Shown here: piece by piece, positions 16,807 through 25,892 of the stretch
How the letters are laid out: every line of letters begins with the position of its first letter
Position numbering within the stretch: the first letter of the stretch is position 1
NCBI GenBank assembly: GCA_018056685.1
Contig: JAGPFC010000018.1
Span: forward strand, 1-52,668
Length of the DNA: 52,668 nt
Origin: Smithella sp.
Lineage (GTDB): Bacteria > Desulfobacterota > Syntrophia > Syntrophales > Smithellaceae
Reading direction: 5' to 3'
Made by a program: the position numbers and the translations under genes
Notes under the pieces: model-generated
Database searches by the model: none
What the model was told of the DNA's origin: nothing
The model's input: the letters and a program-made list of their open reading frames with translations, nothing else

Positions 16807-17793
16807 ATGGTGAGCAATTTATCCCCTTCGAAAAAAATCATGGTCGGTACCGGTGATAACCGTTTTATCCGATTGCTGCCGGTTGCTTTTTTATTTGTCT
16901 TTTCGACTGTCTTTGTGCCTTTAGCCGGTCCGGCTTTTCTTTTTCTCCTACCGATGATTTTATTTATGAACGGTATTTTAAATGGCATTTTGAAAACAGC
17001 GGTCGTTTTCCTGATTTCGTTTACCCTGCTTTTGCTGGTCGCGATTCTGATGAAGTTTGATCTTCCCGCGGTTTCCGTTTTTACCGTGGGCATGTCCGGA
17101 ATAATGATGGCGCAAATAGCCGGCAATAATTATTCCGTTGAAAAAACAATTATTTATCCATCCCTTTTTATTATCGGGGCCGTCAGTTTTTATTTTATTT
17201 ACGACGCCGTGGCACTCGCGGTCAGTCCCTGGCAGCTTGTGAAAAATTACATAACGTTTGCGGTTGAAGAAAATGTCAATCTATACAGCCAGTTGCCCTT
17301 GAAGGCGGAAGATATCAATTTTATAAAGAACAATAAGCAGACCATCATTAAAGGATTTATTCATATTTTTCCGTCTCTCGTAGTGATATTTTCCATCGTG
17401 ACAATATGGATAAATCTACTCATGGGCAAAAGTTATTTGAACAGGGCAGGGGTGAGTTATCCGGCATTAATGTCATTGGCCGGCTGGAAAATACCGGAAA
17501 AGATGATCTGGATCTTTATCGCGTCCGGCGCCTCATTGTTTATTCCGGAAAGCAGCATCAATTTTTTCAGTTTTAATGTATTTCTGGTTGTGTGTTTTTT
17601 ATACCTGCTTCAGGGACTGGCTATTGTCAGCTTCCTGTTTCAGATAAAAAATGTCCCTGCTTTTTTCCGTTATTTTTTTTATTTTTTAATTGCAGTCCAA
17701 CAAATTCTTATGATACCAGTAATAACAATCGGACTATTTGACATGTGGTTTGATTTCCGGAAACTTTTGCAGAAAAATCAGACAGTAAACTAA
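16807..17793 (+). CDS. DUF2232 / YybS-like membrane protein
   Basis: A 328-residue polytopic membrane protein with about eight hydrophobic segments: for example FLFVFSTVFVPLAG, AVVFLISFTLLLLVAIL, LVVIFSIVTIWINLL, NVFLVVCFLYLLQG and the C-terminal YFFYFLIAVQQILM. Position between rpsR and rplI matches the DUF2232 (YybS) genes found there in many Desulfobacterota and Firmicutes. The molecular role is unknown. A fold related to ECF transporter S components has been suggested for the family. The ATG at 16807 is preferred because a CAGGG site lies just upstream. Confidence 0.75.
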   Translation: MVSNLSPSKKIMVGTGDNRFIRLLPVAFLFVFSTVFVPLAGPAFLFLLPMILFMNGILNGILKTAVVFLISFTLLLLVAILMKFDLPAVSVFTVGMSGIMMAQIAGNNYSVEKTIIYPSLFIIGAVSFYFIYDAVALAVSPWQLVKNYITFAVEENVNLYSQLPLKAEDINFIKNNKQTIIKGFIHIFPSLVVIFSIVTIWINLLMGKSYLNRAGVSYPALMSLAGWKIPEKMIWIFIASGASLFIPESSINFFSFNVFLVVCFLYLLQGLAIVSFLFQIKNVPAFFRYFFYFLIAVQQILMIPVITIGLFDMWFDFRKLLQKNQTVN

Positions 17794-17828
17794 TGGATGA
17801 GTCATCATTTTAAATAAACGGAGGATTT

Positions 17829-18281
17829 ATGAAAGTAATTCTTAAACAAAGCGTGCCTTCTCTGGGCAAGGCGGGTAGTATCGTCAAGGTCAACGATGGC
17901 TACGGCCGTAATTTTCTGATTCCAAAAGGATTGGCCATCGAAGCTGACGAAAAAAATGTCAAGCTTTTTGAGCATGAAAAAAATAACATACTGAAGAAGG
18001 CGGCCAAGGAACACAAAATTGCACAGGACCTCGCCGATGTGTTGTCCCGCGAAACCATAACGATTACCCGGAAAGTCGGCGATCAGGATAAGTTGTTCGG
18101 TTCGGTCAGCACCAAGGACATTGAAGCCGCGCTGAAGGAAAAAGGATATGACATCAGCCGGAAGATGATTGTCCACGAACAAGGCGAGCACATTAAAGAA
18201 CTCGGTGAATATAAAGTCAAAATTAAACTGGCCCACGATGTGGAATCGCACATTACCTTAAAAGTTGTCGGCGAGTCATAA
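17829..18281 (+). CDS. rplI: 50S ribosomal protein L9
   Basis: A 150-residue L9. The N-terminal MKVILKQSVPSLGKAGSIV and GYGRNFLIPKGLA rRNA-binding domain is followed by the long connecting helix and the C-terminal domain (KLFGSVSTKDIEAAL). GGAGG precedes the start by six bases. The stop codon overlaps the ATG of dnaB by one base, coupling their translation. Confidence 0.98.
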   Translation: MKVILKQSVPSLGKAGSIVKVNDGYGRNFLIPKGLAIEADEKNVKLFEHEKNNILKKAAKEHKIAQDLADVLSRETITITRKVGDQDKLFGSVSTKDIEAALKEKGYDISRKMIVHEQGEHIKELGEYKVKIKLAHDVESHITLKVVGES

Positions 18282-19636
18282 TGCGAGAAAAGGATCCTTC
18301 GTTATATAAACTTCCACCTCAAAACCTAGAAGCGGAGCAGTCTGTCCTAGGCAGTATTCTGCTGGAGAACAGTGCCCTGAACAACGTGCAGGAAATTTTA
18401 TCCGACGGTGATTTTTACAGCGAAGCGCATAAAAAAATATACAAGACCATCACCGACCTTTCAGAAAAAAACGAACCGGTCGATCTCATTACACTAAGCA
18501 ACGCCCTGCGGGATAAAAACATGCTGGATTCCGTCGGCGGCGCGTCCTACCTGGCTTCTCTGGTGGATAACGTGCCCTCGGCGGCCAACGCGGCGAACTA
18601 TTCGAAAATCGTGAAGGAAAAAGCGATTCTCCGCGGTTTAATCACGACAGCAACGGAAATCATTGACAGTTGTTACGAACCGAATTCGGACGTTGATAAT
18701 ATTCTGGATAGCGCCGAACATCATATTTTTGAAATTTCTGAAAACAAGGTGCGGCAGGACTTTTCACCGATCAAGGATGTTGTCAAGGAAAGTTTTAAAT
18801 CCATCGAAGGTCTTTATGCGAGCAAGGAACTCATTACCGGCGTGCCGACCGGTTTTGACAGGCTCGATGATTTAACGGCCGGTTTGCAGAAATCGGAACT
18901 GATTATAATTGCCGGTCGTCCCAGCATGGGCAAAACGGCGTTCGCCCTGAATATTGCTCTCAACGCTGCCATGAACGCCCAGGTGCCCGCCGCCATATTT
19001 TCTCTGGAAATGTCCAAAGAACAGCTTGCTTTTCGTCTGCTTTCTTCCAAAGCCCGGGTGGACTCCCAGCGCCTTAGAAAAGGTTTCCTGGGAGAAACAG
19101 ACTGGCCGAAGTTGACGACTGCCGCCGGTCTCCTCTCGGAAACACCCCTTTATATTGATGATACGGCAGCCATTACCGTTATGGAAATGAAGGCCAAGTC
19201 GCGACGCTTGAAGGCGGATAAGGGGCTGGGATTGATTGTGGTGGATTATATCCAACTGATGAAGTCCAGTTACGCTCACGATTCGCGCGAAAGGGAAATA
19301 TCGGACATCAGCCGCTCACTGAAGGCGCTGGCCAAGGAACTGAAGGTTCCGGTGGTCGCTCTTTCGCAGCTGAATCGTCAGGTGGAAAGTCGCACCAACC
19401 GGCGTCCGCAGATGGCGGACTTGAGGGAATCTGGCGCCATCGAACAGGATGCCGATGTCATCGCTTTTATATATCGTGATGAAGTCTATAATAAATCGGA
19501 AGACAATCCGGATAAGGGGGTCGCGGAAATCATTATTGCCAAACAGAGAAACGGCCCCACGGACACCGTGAAGCTTGCCTTTGTGGACAAGTACACAAGC
19601 TTTGAAAACCTGTCGCGTGTTGATGTCCCGGAATGA
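18281..19636 (+). CDS. dnaB: Replicative DNA helicase DnaB
   Basis: A 451-residue hexameric 5'-3' helicase of the replication fork. The N-terminal primase-interaction domain (PPQNLEAEQSVLGSILL) is followed by a RecA-like motor: Walker A GRPSMGKTA near residue 212, Walker B LIVVDYIQLM near 318, and the arginine-finger region DLRESGAIEQDADVI near 378. No intein interrupts the motifs. Length is normal. It closes the rplI-dnaB unit. Confidence 0.98.
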   Translation: MREKDPSLYKLPPQNLEAEQSVLGSILLENSALNNVQEILSDGDFYSEAHKKIYKTITDLSEKNEPVDLITLSNALRDKNMLDSVGGASYLASLVDNVPSAANAANYSKIVKEKAILRGLITTATEIIDSCYEPNSDVDNILDSAEHHIFEISENKVRQDFSPIKDVVKESFKSIEGLYASKELITGVPTGFDRLDDLTAGLQKSELIIIAGRPSMGKTAFALNIALNAAMNAQVPAAIFSLEMSKEQLAFRLLSSKARVDSQRLRKGFLGETDWPKLTTAAGLLSETPLYIDDTAAITVMEMKAKSRRLKADKGLGLIVVDYIQLMKSSYAHDSREREISDISRSLKALAKELKVPVVALSQLNRQVESRTNRRPQMADLRESGAIEQDADVIAFIYRDEVYNKSEDNPDKGVAEIIIAKQRNGPTDTVKLAFVDKYTSFENLSRVDVPE

Positions 19637-19738
19637 CAGCAATAAAGGGTTTTTAACGTGGTTTTTTGTGGCATCTTTTTATCTTGCATCACCATTTGCC
19701 CAATCAATTCATGATCAAGAATCTTTCAGCAGGTGACT

Positions 19739-21454
19739 ATGTTCGACAAGATCAATATTCGTATCCTCAAACAGGTATGGATACTTTGTATTCTTTTACT
19801 TATCGTTACGACAGTCGTTTTCTGGCAGGTGCACCGGCATGAATTTGTTTATTTCGATGACGGCGTTTATGTAACGCAGAATCCTCATATCCAGTCCGGG
19901 ATAAGCCTCAAAGGTATTCTTTGGGCCTTCAGCACGACCTATGCCGAATTCTGGCATCCTCTCACGTGGTTGTCTCTGATGTTGGATTATCAGATTTATG
20001 GTCTCAACGCCGGCGGGTATCATGTAACCAATCTTATCCTGCATGCGCTGAGTGTCCTGTTGTTATTCCTGCTTTTCCATCGCATGACCGGCGCTGTCTG
20101 GAAAAGCGCTTTTGTTGCCGCAGTGTTTGCCATTCATCCCCTGCGGGTGGAATCGGTTGCCTGGGTTGCCGAACGCAAGGATGTCCTGAGCGCTTTTTTC
20201 TGGATGCTGACTTTACGCGTTTATGTCTATTACTGTGAAAAACCGGTTTTCAAAAGGTATCTGCTGGTGATGGCGTGTTTTGCCTGTGGTCTGATGAGCA
20301 AGTCCATCGTTGTGACTCTGCCCGTGGTCATGATGCTGATGGATTACTGGCCACTGAACCGGATGCAATCCCATGACCGGAAAAATTCAGATGCACAAAA
20401 GAAAAACAAGTTGCCGTTATGGTCATTGAAAGAGAAAATCCCTTTTTTCATTTTATCAGTGGTATTTTCCGTGTTAACGATCTACGCTCAGCACGGCAAG
20501 TCTGATATTCATCCTTTGGTTTCCAGACTGGCCAACGCGCCCGTTTCTTTTGTTCGGTATCTGGGAAGGATATTATGGCCTCATGACATGGCGCTGATCT
20601 ATACCTTTCCGGAACATCTTTCTCTATGGCAGGTGGGGGGAGCAACGCTGTTGATCGTCCTGATGAGCGCGGCAGTCATTTACCGGGTAAAGCGCCTGCC
20701 GTTTCTTTTCGTGGGATGGTTCTGGTATGCGGTCAGTATTCTGCCGGTTATCGGCATCATTACAATCGGAGATCCGATGGCCGACCGTTATATTTATCTG
20801 CCGTCCATCGGGATTTCCATCATGGCGGCCTGGGGGATACCGTTTTTATACGACCATTTGAGTCTGCGCAAAATAATTTTATTTCCGGCAGCCGTCATCT
20901 TTCTCCTGGTACTTTCGGTGCTCGCCTGGAAACAATGCGGCTACTGGAAAAACAACACCGCTCTCTCGCATCACGCTTTTGAAGTAACGGGGAATAACGC
21001 GATGCTGATCATGATGCATAACAATCTTGCTACTTCCCTGGTTCAAGAAGGCAGAATACCCGAGGCTATTGAACATTATGACGAGGCCATCCGCCTCCAG
21101 CCGGATTACGCCTATGCCTATAACAAGAGGGGAAATCTTTATGGGAAGATCGGAGAATATCAACAGGCCATCAATGATTACACAGAAGCCATCCGTCTGC
21201 AGCCGGATTACGCCTTAGCCTACAACAACCGAGGCAATACCTACGTGGGACTGGAGCAGTACCAGCTGGCCATTGAAGATTATAATGCAGCCATTCGTCT
21301 GAAGCCCGATTATGCCTATGCCTTCAACAATCGGGGATTTGTTTATTTTAAGATTGGTAAAAACGAGCTGGGTTGCCGTGATGTGCAAAGAGCATGCGAA
21401 TTAGGGGAATGTAAAAGACTGATCCTTGCTCAAAACGAAGGACTGTGTCATTAG
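19739..21454 (+). CDS. TMTC-like multispanning membrane protein with TPR repeats
   Basis: A 571-residue protein. The N-terminal 400 residues form about ten membrane segments of the GT-C glycosyltransferase type, with the loop motif FVYFDDGVYV near residue 37 carrying a D-D pair, and conserved HPLTWLSLMLDY and HPLRVESVAWVAERKD stretches. These spell the bacterial relatives of the TMTC family, which in animals transfers O-mannose. The last 150 residues are three to four TPR units (AIEHYDEAIRLQPDYAYAY-type) ending in a cysteine pair region. The role is likely protein O-glycosylation or lipid-linked sugar transfer at the periplasmic face, but the donor and acceptor are unknown. Start at ATG 19739, with AGCAGG upstream. 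The GTG at 19733 is an alternative. Confidence 0.82.
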   Translation: MFDKINIRILKQVWILCILLLIVTTVVFWQVHRHEFVYFDDGVYVTQNPHIQSGISLKGILWAFSTTYAEFWHPLTWLSLMLDYQIYGLNAGGYHVTNLILHALSVLLLFLLFHRMTGAVWKSAFVAAVFAIHPLRVESVAWVAERKDVLSAFFWMLTLRVYVYYCEKPVFKRYLLVMACFACGLMSKSIVVTLPVVMMLMDYWPLNRMQSHDRKNSDAQKKNKLPLWSLKEKIPFFILSVVFSVLTIYAQHGKSDIHPLVSRLANAPVSFVRYLGRILWPHDMALIYTFPEHLSLWQVGGATLLIVLMSAAVIYRVKRLPFLFVGWFWYAVSILPVIGIITIGDPMADRYIYLPSIGISIMAAWGIPFLYDHLSLRKIILFPAAVIFLLVLSVLAWKQCGYWKNNTALSHHAFEVTGNNAMLIMMHNNLATSLVQEGRIPEAIEHYDEAIRLQPDYAYAYNKRGNLYGKIGEYQQAINDYTEAIRLQPDYALAYNNRGNTYVGLEQYQLAIEDYNAAIRLKPDYAYAFNNRGFVYFKIGKNELGCRDVQRACELGECKRLILAQNEGLCH

Positions 21455-21520
21455 TTAAACGATAGAATTTCAAATTGATTGTGTGCCCGTTGTGCCGATG
21501 AAGTCAAATGGGGGAACGCG

Positions 21521-22342
21521 ATGCTGAAGGTACAGGAAACCGGTTCGATAACCCTTTTTTATATGGGAAGGTCCCCGTTGGGATTTCTTCTGTATCCGGT
21601 TTATGCGTTTCTGATCGGCGATACACTGATTGATACGGGCACCAACCGCGCCGGCCGGGAATTTCTGTCGGTCTTAAAGAACAGAAAAATTACCCAAATC
21701 GTCAACACGCATCATCATGAAGATCATATCGGCAATAACGCCGCTATTCAGAAAATGTTCGGCATACCGGTATATGCACATCCCTCAGCGCTACCCTGTC
21801 TGGATAATCCGCGTTTGAACAACCTGCGATTTTACCAGCGCGTGGTCTGGGACCGGCCCAGGCCATCAAAAGGTCAGGCCATCGGTTCCACGGTTCATGC
21901 AGGCGCTTATCGTCTGGAAGTCATCCATACTCCGGGGCATACGGATGATCACATCTGTCTGTATGAACCTGAACAAAAGTGGCTTTTCACCGGTGATCTC
22001 TTTTGCGGAACAGCTTTTATCTATCTGAGGCAGGATGAAAATTATCTGCAGATTCTGGATACATTAAAAAAATTGTCTACCCTGGAAACGGATACGCTGT
22101 TCTGTAATCTTAAAGGTATGGTAAAAAACGGTCGGGAGGCTCTTTTCAAAAAAATTGCCAGAATGGAACAATTGCGTGATGATGTGCTTCATCTGAAAGA
22201 AAAAGGATTGCCGCCGAATGAAATCAGGCAAAAAGTTCTGGGAAAAGAAGGGGCCATGGGTTTTATTACGAGAGGCCATTACTCCAAACAAAACACTATT
22301 GACAGTATCCTGTCCGGTAAAAGGCCGGATCAAATAAAATAG
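21521..22342 (+). CDS. Metallo-beta-lactamase fold hydrolase
   Basis: A 273-residue MBL-fold protein. The metal site reads HHHEDH (H-x-H-x-D-H) near residue 65, the third ligand His is in THTPGHTDDH-like HTPGHTDDHI near 143, and the bridging Asp in LFTGDLFCG near 163. The likely fold is that of glyoxalase II-like or quorum-lactonase-like hydrolases. The substrate is not evident. The ATG at 21521 (after GGGGGAA) is preferred to the TTG at 21479. It converges on the acyl-CoA ligase gene, from which it is separated by a hairpin. Confidence 0.85.
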   Translation: MLKVQETGSITLFYMGRSPLGFLLYPVYAFLIGDTLIDTGTNRAGREFLSVLKNRKITQIVNTHHHEDHIGNNAAIQKMFGIPVYAHPSALPCLDNPRLNNLRFYQRVVWDRPRPSKGQAIGSTVHAGAYRLEVIHTPGHTDDHICLYEPEQKWLFTGDLFCGTAFIYLRQDENYLQILDTLKKLSTLETDTLFCNLKGMVKNGREALFKKIARMEQLRDDVLHLKEKGLPPNEIRQKVLGKEGAMGFITRGHYSKQNTIDSILSGKRPDQIK

Positions 22343-22363
22343 GCGTGCCGGATCGGCACGCCT
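22341..22363. terminator. Bidirectional terminator hairpin
   Basis: AGGCGTGCC pairs perfectly with GGCACGCCT (9 bp, 5-base loop). It lies between the convergent MBL hydrolase and acyl-CoA ligase genes. On the minus strand it is followed by ATTTTATTTG. Confidence 0.75.
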
Positions 22364-22384
22364 ATGGGATTGGTTTGTATTTTT

Positions 22385-24202
22385 TTACTTCGCTTTGTAA
22401 AGTGCTTCAATCTGATCCTGAAGCTGCTTGACCACAACACTGCGTTTCAGCTTCATGGTCTGGGTCAGCGTACCGTTTTCGAGACTGAAAGCTTCGGAAA
22501 GAAGCAAGAATTTCTTCGGAATTTCATAACCGCCGAATTTGCCTTTCAGATGCTTTGTGATTTCTTCGGCATACATGTCGATGATATCCTGGCGGGCAAC
22601 CAGTGTTTTAATATCCTGCGGTAATCCTTTTTGTCTGGCATAATCCAGCAAAACTTCAAAGTCGGGAACGACGATGCAAATATTGTAGGCGCGGTTAATG
22701 CCATAGATCAGTGCCTGCTGGACCCAACGAACCAGACAGATTTCTTCCTCCAGCGCGACGGGGAAGACAAATTTCCCGTTCTCCAGTTTATACTGCTCCT
22801 TGATGCGTCCTGTAATATACAGAAAACCGTCTTTATCTAAACGTCCTCTGTCACCCGTACGGAAACCTCCGTCCGGTGTCATTGTGGCTTTGGTATCCTC
22901 CGGGCGGTTGTGATATCCTTTCATAACATTGGGACCATAAATAATGACTTCACCATCGGTTGCTCCATCCTCAACAACGGAGGAATCAATAACAATCTTG
23001 ACTTTATCAATGGCCTTGCCGACACTGCCCAGACGGTAGTCAAACGAAGCATTCATCGTGGCGGCCGGAGACGTTTCCGTGAGCCCGTAGCAATCGTAAA
23101 TGGGAATGCCGAGATCAAAAAAGAACTGCGCGATTTCCGGATTCATTGCGGCACTGCCGCTCATGGAGCCCATCAGTCTTCCGCCCAAACGTTCTCTGAT
23201 TTTAGTGAAAACAATCTTGTCTGCGAGTTTGAATTTAAGATTGGTCATCAAACAGGTTTTCCCTTCAGCTGCCAGTTCACGTTTTCTTTTGGCCGATTCG
23301 ACTCCCATGACAAAGAGCGTTTTCGCCAGACCGCCTTCCTTGTTCATTTTTGTCCATAGACCGTCATAAATACGGTTGAAAACACGGGGGACGGCAACGA
23401 GCCACGTGGGTTTGACGGCAACAATATCGTTGACGATGGTGGTGGGGCTTTCCGCCAGGCCCATGGCGCCGCCTTTATGAATGACCGCGAACAACTCGCC
23501 GCTTTGACCGTAAGAGTGAGCCCATGGCAAAATCGCAAGGGTCAGGGCGTCTTTCCCGTCATTTTTAAACAGTTCGGGATACATTTTACAGCCGGCCAGA
23601 GAGTTACTGGTGAAATTTCCGTGAGAAAGCAAAACACCTTTGGGATTTCCGGTGGTGCCTGATGTATAGATAAGTTCGGCAATGTTGTCCGGGTGAGGAC
23701 GTTCGGAGGCAACGGGTTGGGTGGATCCTTTCTTTTCCAAAGCGGCCATGGAATTCTCGCCTTGGCCTTCAATGACAAAGATATGCTTCAAGGTCGGGAT
23801 GTCTTTGGGAAAATCCTTTATTTTTTCGTAAATTTCCGGTTTGGAAACAAACAGCACTTTTATGGCGCTGTCCGTGATGATGTATTTCCAGATCTGTGCC
23901 AGTTCCGCTTCATACATCGGAACATAACGGGCCAGACGACCCCATGCGGCAAAGGAACAAACAGCCCATTCCGGACGGTTATTGGCGATGATACCGACGG
24001 CGTCATCTTTGCCCACTCCCAGTTGGGCCAGTCCGGCGCGCAGATTATTGATGCGGGTGTCGATTTCCTTATATGTTATCCATTCATAAACGCCGCTTTT
24101 GTTTTTCGTACCGAAAAGACGTCTGTCTGCGAATTTTGACGCGCTTTCCTCCCACCAGTCAACAAGATTATCCGGTTTATCGAGGGTAAATGTGTGCTGC
24201 AT
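22385..24202 (-). CDS. Long-chain acyl-CoA synthetase (AMP-forming)
   Basis: A 605-residue member of the ANL superfamily, which activates fatty acids to acyl-CoA through an acyl-AMP intermediate. The P-loop is YTSGTTGNPKGV near residue 172, the A5 region YGLTETSPAA is near 380, the A7 motif GFRTGDRG near 457, and A8 GRIKEQYKLENGKFV near 474, with a C-terminal swinging domain. Length and N-terminal WWEESASKFADR fit FadD15-type long-chain ligases. In a syntroph this would feed beta-oxidation of fatty acids. AAGGAG precedes the start. Confidence 0.92.
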   Translation of the reverse strand: MQHTFTLDKPDNLVDWWEESASKFADRRLFGTKNKSGVYEWITYKEIDTRINNLRAGLAQLGVGKDDAVGIIANNRPEWAVCSFAAWGRLARYVPMYEAELAQIWKYIITDSAIKVLFVSKPEIYEKIKDFPKDIPTLKHIFVIEGQGENSMAALEKKGSTQPVASERPHPDNIAELIYTSGTTGNPKGVLLSHGNFTSNSLAGCKMYPELFKNDGKDALTLAILPWAHSYGQSGELFAVIHKGGAMGLAESPTTIVNDIVAVKPTWLVAVPRVFNRIYDGLWTKMNKEGGLAKTLFVMGVESAKRKRELAAEGKTCLMTNLKFKLADKIVFTKIRERLGGRLMGSMSGSAAMNPEIAQFFFDLGIPIYDCYGLTETSPAATMNASFDYRLGSVGKAIDKVKIVIDSSVVEDGATDGEVIIYGPNVMKGYHNRPEDTKATMTPDGGFRTGDRGRLDKDGFLYITGRIKEQYKLENGKFVFPVALEEEICLVRWVQQALIYGINRAYNICIVVPDFEVLLDYARQKGLPQDIKTLVARQDIIDMYAEEITKHLKGKFGGYEIPKKFLLLSEAFSLENGTLTQTMKLKRSVVVKQLQDQIEALYKAK

Positions 24203-24599
24203 AATATCTCCTTTATTAACCCGAAAGAATTATTTCTCGCGGTCATTGATCTCAAAGCATTGATCAATATTCATGTCATATATCTAAAATATTTTACGGT
24301 AAAATTCAATATAAAGTGAGTAAAAAATATTTTTATGTAAATATCTGGAAATCTTGTGTTTCTGATTGACGTTTTCAAAATAAGTCATATAATAAGAAAA
24401 AAATAACATTTCTTAATTTTACTTGATCCATTGAGTATTCTTCCAAGGTGCTTCCCTTCTCCAAGCAGGACGGTTCAGGAATGGTATTTTTTGAGGTTTG
24501 TTCCCTTTTTTGGTTTTTTGAGTTTTATTTTAAACAACCAAAAAGGCGGCGTGTAAAGTTCATTATTTTTAATCCATTAATCAAGAAAGGAGAAAATTT
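24203..24599. other. Divergent intergenic region, dodecin leader
   Basis: A 397-bp AT-rich stretch between the acyl-CoA ligase (minus) and dodecin (plus). It has a strong plus-strand promoter at 24366-24393, which implies a leader of about 200 bases for dodecin. The leader contains an imperfect hairpin (arms 24504-24515 and 24536-24546). No convincing ORF was found. Confidence 0.6.
24366..24393 (+). promoter_or_regulatory. Promoter upstream of dodecin
   Basis: TTGACG, a 16-base spacer and a perfect TATAAT. The ATG of dodecin lies about 205 bp downstream. Confidence 0.65.
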
Positions 24600-24806
24600 A
24601 TGAGCGTTTACAAAGTGATTGAAATTATCGGGTCCAGTGCCAAATCATGGGATGATGCGGCCAAAAAAGCCGTTGAAACATCCGCCAAAAGTCTGAAAGA
24701 TTTGAGAGTTGCCGAAGTTAAAGAACTGGATATGAGAGTGGAAAAAGGCAAGGTTGTTGAGTACCGGGCGAAAATCAGAGTGTCCTTCAAGTACACACCG
24801 GAATAA
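24600..24806 (+). CDS. Dodecin, flavin-binding dodecamer
   Basis: A 68-residue dodecin with the standard VYKVIEIIGSS opening, the SWDDAAKKAVETSAKSLKDLRVAEV helix, and the VEYRAKIRVSFKY end. Dodecins form hollow 12-mers that store or buffer flavins such as FMN or riboflavin, and sometimes CoA. The conserved Trp (residue 17) that stacks on the ligand is present. AAAGGAG precedes the ATG. A long perfect hairpin follows the gene. Confidence 0.95.
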   Translation: MSVYKVIEIIGSSAKSWDDAAKKAVETSAKSLKDLRVAEVKELDMRVEKGKVVEYRAKIRVSFKYTPE

Positions 24807-24840
24807 GGATAAACAAACGCAGCCCAACAGCATCGGGAAA

Positions 24841-24876
24841 CTATTGCGGCGGTTTTGTTGCCTGCCGCCGCAATAG
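24841..24876 (+). terminator. Hairpin after dodecin
   Basis: CTATTGCGGCGG pairs perfectly with CCGCCGCAATAG (12 bp) with a 12-base loop. It lacks a T-tract, so it may act as an mRNA-stabilising stem or a factor-dependent stop. Confidence 0.6.
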
Positions 24877-25009
24877 CAAATGGCGGGATAACTGAAAGCA
24901 AACGCTGTTATCCAATATTTGATTGACACCTTTAATACTTCTTTATATATCCACAACACGTGAACTTCCTAAACCATAAGAGTACGAGCGACTGCCCTTG
25001 AAAAGGTTC

Positions 25010-25864
25010 ATGCTGATTAAAAAAATAGAGGACAAATGCAGTGAATGTATGCTCTGCGTCCGTGACTGTGTCATGGGCGTGTGGCGTAATGTTGACGGTA
25101 AATCAATGCCCGTCCATGTTGAATTGTGCAACGGCTGCAGTCACTGTATCGCTGTTTGCCCCTGTGACGCCATCATTCATAACGGTCTCAATAAAGAAGA
25201 AATTTACGATGTTCATGTAAAAAATCTCAGTCCGGATGCATACCGGGATGCCATCGTCAGCAGACGAAGTATCAGACAATTTAAAAATCAACCGGTTCCG
25301 CGTGATGTTATTGAGAAAATACTGGATGTGGCGCGTTACGCGCCGACTGCCAGAAACCAGCAGGAAACCGGTTACATTGTGATTACCAACCAACGCCTGA
25401 TTGAAGAAACCGCTCAAGGTTTGTTTCGTCTGGGCAGTTCTTTCTATAACAAAACAAAAAAAGGCGTGGGACGTTTACTGGTCAGGGCAACGGGATTATC
25501 CCGGAATCCGTATTTCAATCTGATGGATTACGTTCAGGAGCAGAATGCCGAAAAGGGAAGGGATTTCATTCTGCACAACGCCCCGGTGGTTATTTTGATT
25601 CACGGGCCGAAGAGGAAAGCCTTCATGGCCGATGACTGCAATATTGCCGCGACAACCATCATCAATTACGCACATACCCTGGGCCTTGGTACTTGTTTTG
25701 TGGGAATGATGACGCTGCTGCTGCGCTATAGCAGCCGGCTGAGAAAAAAGTTTGGCGTGCCCGGTAACAGAAGGGTCTATGTCACTCTGGTTATGGGATA
25801 CCCGGCTTATGGTTATCGCCATACTGTTTCCAGAAAAACACCGGTCATTAAATGGTTATCATAA
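25010..25864 (+). CDS. Ferredoxin-nitroreductase fusion protein
   Basis: A 284-residue protein. The first 65 residues hold two 4Fe-4S clusters (CSECMLCVRDC and CNGCSHCIAVCPC). The rest is an FMN-binding nitroreductase domain beginning SRRSIRQFKNQPV near residue 83, with RYAPTARNQQ for flavin binding and a GLGTCFVG motif near 225. Such fusions are common in anaerobes and are thought to couple ferredoxin-like electron transfer to reduction of an organic substrate, not yet known. An in-frame TTG at 24998 is an alternative start. The next gene follows after 28 bp. Confidence 0.88.
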   Translation: MLIKKIEDKCSECMLCVRDCVMGVWRNVDGKSMPVHVELCNGCSHCIAVCPCDAIIHNGLNKEEIYDVHVKNLSPDAYRDAIVSRRSIRQFKNQPVPRDVIEKILDVARYAPTARNQQETGYIVITNQRLIEETAQGLFRLGSSFYNKTKKGVGRLLVRATGLSRNPYFNLMDYVQEQNAEKGRDFILHNAPVVILIHGPKRKAFMADDCNIAATTIINYAHTLGLGTCFVGMMTLLLRYSSRLRKKFGVPGNRRVYVTLVMGYPAYGYRHTVSRKTPVIKWLS

Positions 25865-25892
25865 TATCCTGTTGATGATTTAAGGAGGTCAT

